Source: Harryflintia acetispora (GTDB taxonomy: Bacteria > Bacillota > Clostridia > Oscillospirales > Ruminococcaceae). From it: a DNA stretch of 64,000 nucleotides. Location of the stretch: assembly GCA_004340125.1 (NCBI GenBank), contig SLUK01000001.1, forward strand, positions 124,001 through 188,000, given 5' to 3'. The notes beneath the pieces were generated by a model that made no database searches, was not told the origin of the DNA, and worked only from the letters and a program-made list of their open reading frames with translations. This document shows, piece by piece, positions 60,286-64,000 of this stretch. Numbering within the stretch: the first letter of the stretch is position 1; each line of letters opens with the position of its first letter. The position numbers and the translations under genes were made by a program.

Positions 60286-61410
60286 GTGCAAAACGAGATC
60301 ATTATGACGGCCAAAACGGTGGACGAAGCGCTCGAGCGCGCCTATGAAGAGATGGGCGCCACCAGTGACGAGACCAGCTTTGAAATTTTGCAGATGCCGA
60401 AAAAGGGATTTCTCGGCCTGCGCAACATACCTGCCAAGGTGCGCGTCTACCGCCTCGAGGCCGAGGAGCCGGCAAAGCCGGTGAAGGAGAGCCCGAAACC
60501 GGCACCCCAAAAGGAAGCGCCCAAGCGGGAGAAAAAGGAGTCGCAGCCCCGTCCGCCGAAGAAGGCGGCTCCCGTGCAGCAAAAAGAGGCTCCCACGCCC
60601 AAAGCGGAGCCTGCCGCGGCCGAGGAGCCCCTCGAGGAGCTGGAGCTCAGCGAAAAGGCGAAGGTCGCCGCCCAGTATGTGGGTGAAATCCTTGAGCAGA
60701 TGGGCGTGAAGAACGCGGTGGTGACCCCCCGTCAGACCAGGGAAAGCATTGAAATCCGCCTCGAAGGGGACGGCTTGGGCGTAATCATCGGCCGCCGCGG
60801 CGAGACGCTGGATGCGGTCCAGTATTTGACCTCCCTGGTTGCCAACCGGATGGGCGGCGACTATATGCGCATCTCGATCGATTCGGGTGATTACCGGAAA
60901 AAGCGCGCCGAGACGCTGGAGCGTCTGGCCACCAAGCTTGCCAGGAATGCGGTCAAGACCGGACGCTCCACCAAGCTCGAGCCGATGAACCCCTATGAGC
61001 GCAGGATCATCCATGCGGCGGTTTCCAAGGTGGAGGGCGCTACCTCCTCGTCGATCGGCGAAGAGCCCAACCGCCGGGTGGTCATCTCCTCGAAGAACCC
61101 CCGTAAGCGCACCGATGCGCCGAAGGAGGGCCGTTCTGCCGGCGGCAGCCGCCGCGGCGGGGAGCGCAGCCGCTCCCGCGGCCCGCGGGAAAACCGGGAG
61201 CCACGCGAGCGGCAGGAACGCGAGGGGCGCCAAGGGAATGCGCAGCCGGTGATACCGGGAGCGCGGATCGACGATCAGATCACGGCAGAGGAGCTGGCAA
61301 GGCTCAATCCCCCGCCCGCACCGAAGACCGAGAAGCCGCAGGTACAGGCCCCGGCCGTGGAGGAGGAGCCGCAGATGCCCCTCTACTCCCAGATCGATTT
61401 ACCAGAATAA
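60286..61410 (+). CDS. jag: RNA-binding protein Jag/KhpB
   Basis: The 374-residue protein has a Jag-N domain (residues 1-50), a Lys/Pro/Ala-rich linker, a KH domain (GVIIGRRGETLDAVQYLTSLV near 165) and an R3H domain (RRIIHAAVSKVEG near 240). A 90-residue Arg/Gly/Glu-rich tail follows that is longer than usual. KhpB binds RNA with KhpA and affects cell division and elongation. The start is GTG with AAAGAGGTGG upstream. Confidence 0.94.
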   Translation: MQNEIIMTAKTVDEALERAYEEMGATSDETSFEILQMPKKGFLGLRNIPAKVRVYRLEAEEPAKPVKESPKPAPQKEAPKREKKESQPRPPKKAAPVQQKEAPTPKAEPAAAEEPLEELELSEKAKVAAQYVGEILEQMGVKNAVVTPRQTRESIEIRLEGDGLGVIIGRRGETLDAVQYLTSLVANRMGGDYMRISIDSGDYRKKRAETLERLATKLARNAVKTGRSTKLEPMNPYERRIIHAAVSKVEGATSSSIGEEPNRRVVISSKNPRKRTDAPKEGRSAGGSRRGGERSRSRGPRENREPRERQEREGRQGNAQPVIPGARIDDQITAEELARLNPPPAPKTEKPQVQAPAVEEEPQMPLYSQIDLPE

Positions 61411-61440
61411 TCAGTTTCCCTGCAGGGAACAAGTTTTGGC

Positions 61441-61475
61441 AACGGAAGTTTCTTGTAAGAGAAGCTTCCGTTTTC
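61441..61475 (+). terminator. Hairpin with T run between jag and mnmE
   Basis: AACGGAAG (61441-61448) pairs with CTTCCGTT (61464-61471), followed by TTCTT. It may attenuate transcription into mnmE. Confidence 0.55.
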
Positions 61476-61491
61476 TTATTGGAGGTGTACC

Positions 61492-62865
61492 ATGGATTCA
61501 CAGACTACCATTGCGGCGATTTCGACCCCCCTCTCCCCCGCCGGGATCGGGATGGTGCGCCTGTCCGGCCCACACGCACTGGATATTGCACAGAGGCTCG
61601 TCCGCCCGGCCGATCCGAAGCGCTCCCCCGCCTCCCTGCCGGGTTACAGCGGGCTGTATGGCCGGGTTTACGACCAGGACGGGGAGTTTGACGAGGCGGT
61701 GGTTTTCGTCTACCGCGCGCCCAAGAGCTATACCGGCGAGGACGTGGCCGAGGTCTGCTGCCATGGCGGTGCCTATCTGCTCAGACGGACCCTCAGCCGC
61801 TGTTTTCAGCTGGGGGCTTCTCCCGCGGGTCCGGGGGAGTTTACCAAGCGTGCCTTTTTAAACGGCAAGCTCTCCCTTACCCAGGCGGAGGCGGTTGCCG
61901 GATTGATCGCCGCACAGGGGAGCCAGTCGGCCGCGGCGGCGCTGGCGGCGCGCGACGGTGCGCTTCAGCAAAGGATTGAGCGGATCGCACAGAATCTTGT
62001 CCATCTGAGCGCTTCGCTTGCGGCCTGGATCGACTATCCCGACGAGGAGCAGGACGCCGTCTTTGGAGAGCGGTTGGCCGCCCAGATGCGGCAGGAGCAA
62101 CAGGAGCTGCATGGCCTTTTGGAAGGCTATAAAAGAGGCCGGCTTTTCCGGGACGGGATCGTCACCGCCATTGTCGGCAAGCCGAATGTAGGGAAGTCCA
62201 CTTTGATGAACCTCCTTTCCGGGCGGCAGAAGAGCATCGTGACCGCCATTCCCGGCACCACCCGGGATGTGGTGGAGAGCCGGGTGATGCTCGGGGACAT
62301 CCTGCTCGAGCTGGCCGACACCGCCGGAATCCGGGAGACCGACGACCCGGTGGAGGCCGCGGGGGTGGATCTCGCGCGCAGCACGGCAAGAACGGCCCAG
62401 CTGGTCCTGGTGGTGCTGGACAGCACTGACCGGCTACAGGATGAAGATAGGAAAATACTGGAAGAATTGTCCGGAAAACCGGCCATCGCGGTCATCAACA
62501 AGACCGACGCCGGGCAGAACATTGCGCCGCAGGAAGTTTTTCCCTATGTGCGGGAGACGGTGGCGATGTCCGCCCAGAGCGGGGATGGGGTACAGCAGCT
62601 CGAGGAGGCGGTGCTGCGGGTGATGGAGCTCGATCAGCTCACACCGGGACAGGATCTCCTGATCAGCGAGCGGCAGCTTCTCTGCGCGCAGGCGGCGCAC
62701 GACCAGCTGGCCGAGGCGCTGGAAGCGCTGGAAAACGGGATGACCTTCGATGCCATCAACGTCTGCCTGGACTGTGCGCTGGACGAGCTGCTGGTGCTCA
62801 CCGGCCAGCGGGCGAGCGAGGCGGTGGTGGACGAGGTGTTCTCCAAATTCTGTGTGGGAAAGTAA
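61492..62865 (+). CDS. mnmE: tRNA modification GTPase MnmE
   Basis: The 457-residue protein works with MnmG to add aminomethyl or carboxymethylaminomethyl groups to wobble uridine of tRNAs. It has the N-terminal tetrahydrofolate-binding domain, a helical domain, and an inserted G domain with GKPNVGKST (near residue 228), PGTTRD, DTAG and NKTD. The C-terminal FCVGK carries the catalytic Cys454. GGAGGTG precedes the ATG. Confidence 0.98.
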   Translation: MDSQTTIAAISTPLSPAGIGMVRLSGPHALDIAQRLVRPADPKRSPASLPGYSGLYGRVYDQDGEFDEAVVFVYRAPKSYTGEDVAEVCCHGGAYLLRRTLSRCFQLGASPAGPGEFTKRAFLNGKLSLTQAEAVAGLIAAQGSQSAAAALAARDGALQQRIERIAQNLVHLSASLAAWIDYPDEEQDAVFGERLAAQMRQEQQELHGLLEGYKRGRLFRDGIVTAIVGKPNVGKSTLMNLLSGRQKSIVTAIPGTTRDVVESRVMLGDILLELADTAGIRETDDPVEAAGVDLARSTARTAQLVLVVLDSTDRLQDEDRKILEELSGKPAIAVINKTDAGQNIAPQEVFPYVRETVAMSAQSGDGVQQLEEAVLRVMELDQLTPGQDLLISERQLLCAQAAHDQLAEALEALENGMTFDAINVCLDCALDELLVLTGQRASEAVVDEVFSKFCVGK

Positions 62866-62880
62866 AACGGAGGAATCGTT

Positions 62881-64000
62881 TTGGAATATCAGGCGGGAAA
62901 TTATGATGTTGCGGTGATCGGCGCGGGCCACGCGGGGGTGGAGGCCGCGCTTGCCGCCGCGCGGCTGGGCGCCAGCACCGTGCTCTTCACCATGTCGCTG
63001 GACGCGATCGCCAACATGCCCTGTAATCCCTCAATCGGCGGGACGGCCAAGGGCCATCTGGTGCGGGAGATCGATGCGTTGGGCGGCGAGATGGGAAAGG
63101 CGGCGGACGCCACCTTTTTGCAGAGCCGGATGCTCAACCGCGGAAAGGGGCCGGCGGTGCACAGCCTGCGGGTCCAGTCCGACCGGCGGGCCTATCACGC
63201 CTATATGAAGCAGGCGGTCGAATCCCAGCCGGGCTTGGACCTGCGCCAGGCCGAGATTGTGGATATCCGTGCCGAAGATGGGCGGGTGCAGGAAGTGGTG
63301 ACTGCGATGGGAGCCGTCTACCGGGTGAAGGCGGCCATCGTCTGTTCGGGGACCTACCTGCGGGGAAAAATCTTTGTGGGGGAGTATACCGCCGCCAGCG
63401 GCCCGGACGGGATGCATCCCTGCAATACCCTGAGCGCCTCGCTCGAAAGGTTGGGGCTGCGGCTGCGTCGCTTCAAGACCGGGACCCCCGCGCGGGTGCA
63501 TCGCAGGAGCATCGATTTTACACAGCTTCAGGAGCAGCCGGGCGACGAACCGGTGGTCCCCTTCTCCTTCACCACCAAGGGAGAGCTGCACAACAAGGTG
63601 CTCTGCCACATCGGGTACACCAACGGGAGAACCCACGAAGTGATCCGAGAAAATCTCCACCGTTCTCCGCTCTACGGTGGAAAGATTGAGGGGATCGGGC
63701 CGCGGTACTGCCCGAGCATCGAGGACAAGGTGGTCCGTTTTTCAGACAAGCCCCGCCACCAGTTCTTTGTCGAGCCGATGGGCGAGGATACCGAGGAGAT
63801 GTACCTGCAGGGGCTCTCCTCTTCCCTGCCCGAGGAGGTGCAGGTCGCGCTCTATCGGACCATTGAAGGGCTGGAACAGGTTGAAATTATGCGGGACGCT
63901 TACGCGATCGAGTACGACTGCGTGGACCCGCTGCAGCTGCGGCCCACCCTGGAGTTTCTTCCGGTGCGGGGGCTCTACGGCGCGGGGCAGTTTAACGGCA
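62881..64000 (+). CDS. mnmG: tRNA modification enzyme MnmG, cut by the window edge
   Basis: The first 373 residues of MnmG, the FAD-dependent partner of MnmE, are present. The start is TTG after CGGAGG, 15 bases past mnmE. FAD-binding Rossmann motif [19 protein letters not shown] is at residue 12, followed by [22 protein letters not shown] and [13 protein letters not shown]. The reading frame is open to base 64000, so about 250 C-terminal residues lie outside. Confidence 0.97.
   Translation, partial: MEYQAGNYDVAVIGAGHAGVEAALAAARLGASTVLFTMSLDAIANMPCNPSIGGTAKGHLVREIDALGGEMGKAADATFLQSRMLNRGKGPAVHSLRVQSDRRAYHAYMKQAVESQPGLDLRQAEIVDIRAEDGRVQEVVTAMGAVYRVKAAIVCSGTYLRGKIFVGEYTAASGPDGMHPCNTLSASLERLGLRLRRFKTGTPARVHRRSIDFTQLQEQPGDEPVVPFSFTTKGELHNKVLCHIGYTNGRTHEVIRENLHRSPLYGGKIEGIGPRYCPSIEDKVVRFSDKPRHQFFVEPMGEDTEEMYLQGLSSSLPEEVQVALYRTIEGLEQVEIMRDAYAIEYDCVDPLQLRPTLEFLPVRGLYGAGQFNG

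Overview
The window is a GC-rich chromosomal segment from a spore-forming, anaerobic-type Firmicute, most likely a Clostridia member near Oscillospiraceae/Ruminococcaceae. This is inferred from gene content: a GGGtGRT protein with its NifU-like partner, YpeB, RicT (YaaT), DarA (YaaQ), RemB, a small 2[4Fe-4S] ferredoxin, many TTG/GTG starts and strong AGGAGG ribosome binding sites. It spans the probable replication origin: dnaA, dnaN, yaaA, recF, remB, gyrB and gyrA run leftward from about 57.9 kb, and rpmH, rnpA, yidD, yidC, jag, mnmE and mnmG run rightward from about 58.2 kb to the right edge, where mnmG is cut.

Layout. 0.2-5.4 kb: a diguanylate cyclase, a Nudix hydrolase, Ogt, a small XRE/SHOCT-like cluster with a 74-bp duplication, a ribbon-helix-helix protein facing a possible small RNA, tRNA-Leu(CAA) and a GNAT acetyltransferase. 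5.4-11 kb: a PadR-controlled RND efflux system and a ferredoxin. 11-15 kb: a secreted GLUG-type protein behind a 200-bp inverted-repeat element, then the GGGtGRT/NifU-like pair. 14.8-20.6 kb: a rightward run of short QueG-like protein, FemAB-like ligase, PLP decarboxylase, DarA, HolB and RicT. 20.6-27.3 kb (leftward): a PadR-HAAS-membrane protein module, a YdbS/YdbT-like PH-domain pair and Tex. 27.6-32.4 kb: a Gld-like ABC operon with a DUF4340 protein. 32.5-36.6 kb: an amidohydrolase, a YibE/F protein and YpeB. 36.8-43 kb (rightward): cysteine desulfurase, ThiI and one 1208-residue protein joining CinA, a transmembrane class B sortase, a Ser/acidic linker and a SpoIID domain. 43-44.7 kb: a compact ImmR/ImmA-type switch. 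44.8-47.7 kb: a FrlD-like sugar kinase and a YtrA-like GntR/ABC operon. 48.2-64 kb: the origin gene block.

The two most unusual items are the CinA-sortase B-SpoIID fusion and the ImmR/ImmA switch. In the switch, two matching operators (CACAC-N5-GTGT) lie exactly in the -35/-10 spacers of divergent promoters, 51 bp apart, and a third consensus promoter carries an SOS-type LexA box in its spacer. The switch sits beside a two-gene operon encoding a coiled-coil protein and a sigma region-4-like protein, with no recombinase in the window. Several intergenic stretches hold clusters of short perfect hairpins, and one of these repeats supplies the last codons of gyrA.

All calls were made by reading the sequence; no database search or structure prediction was run.
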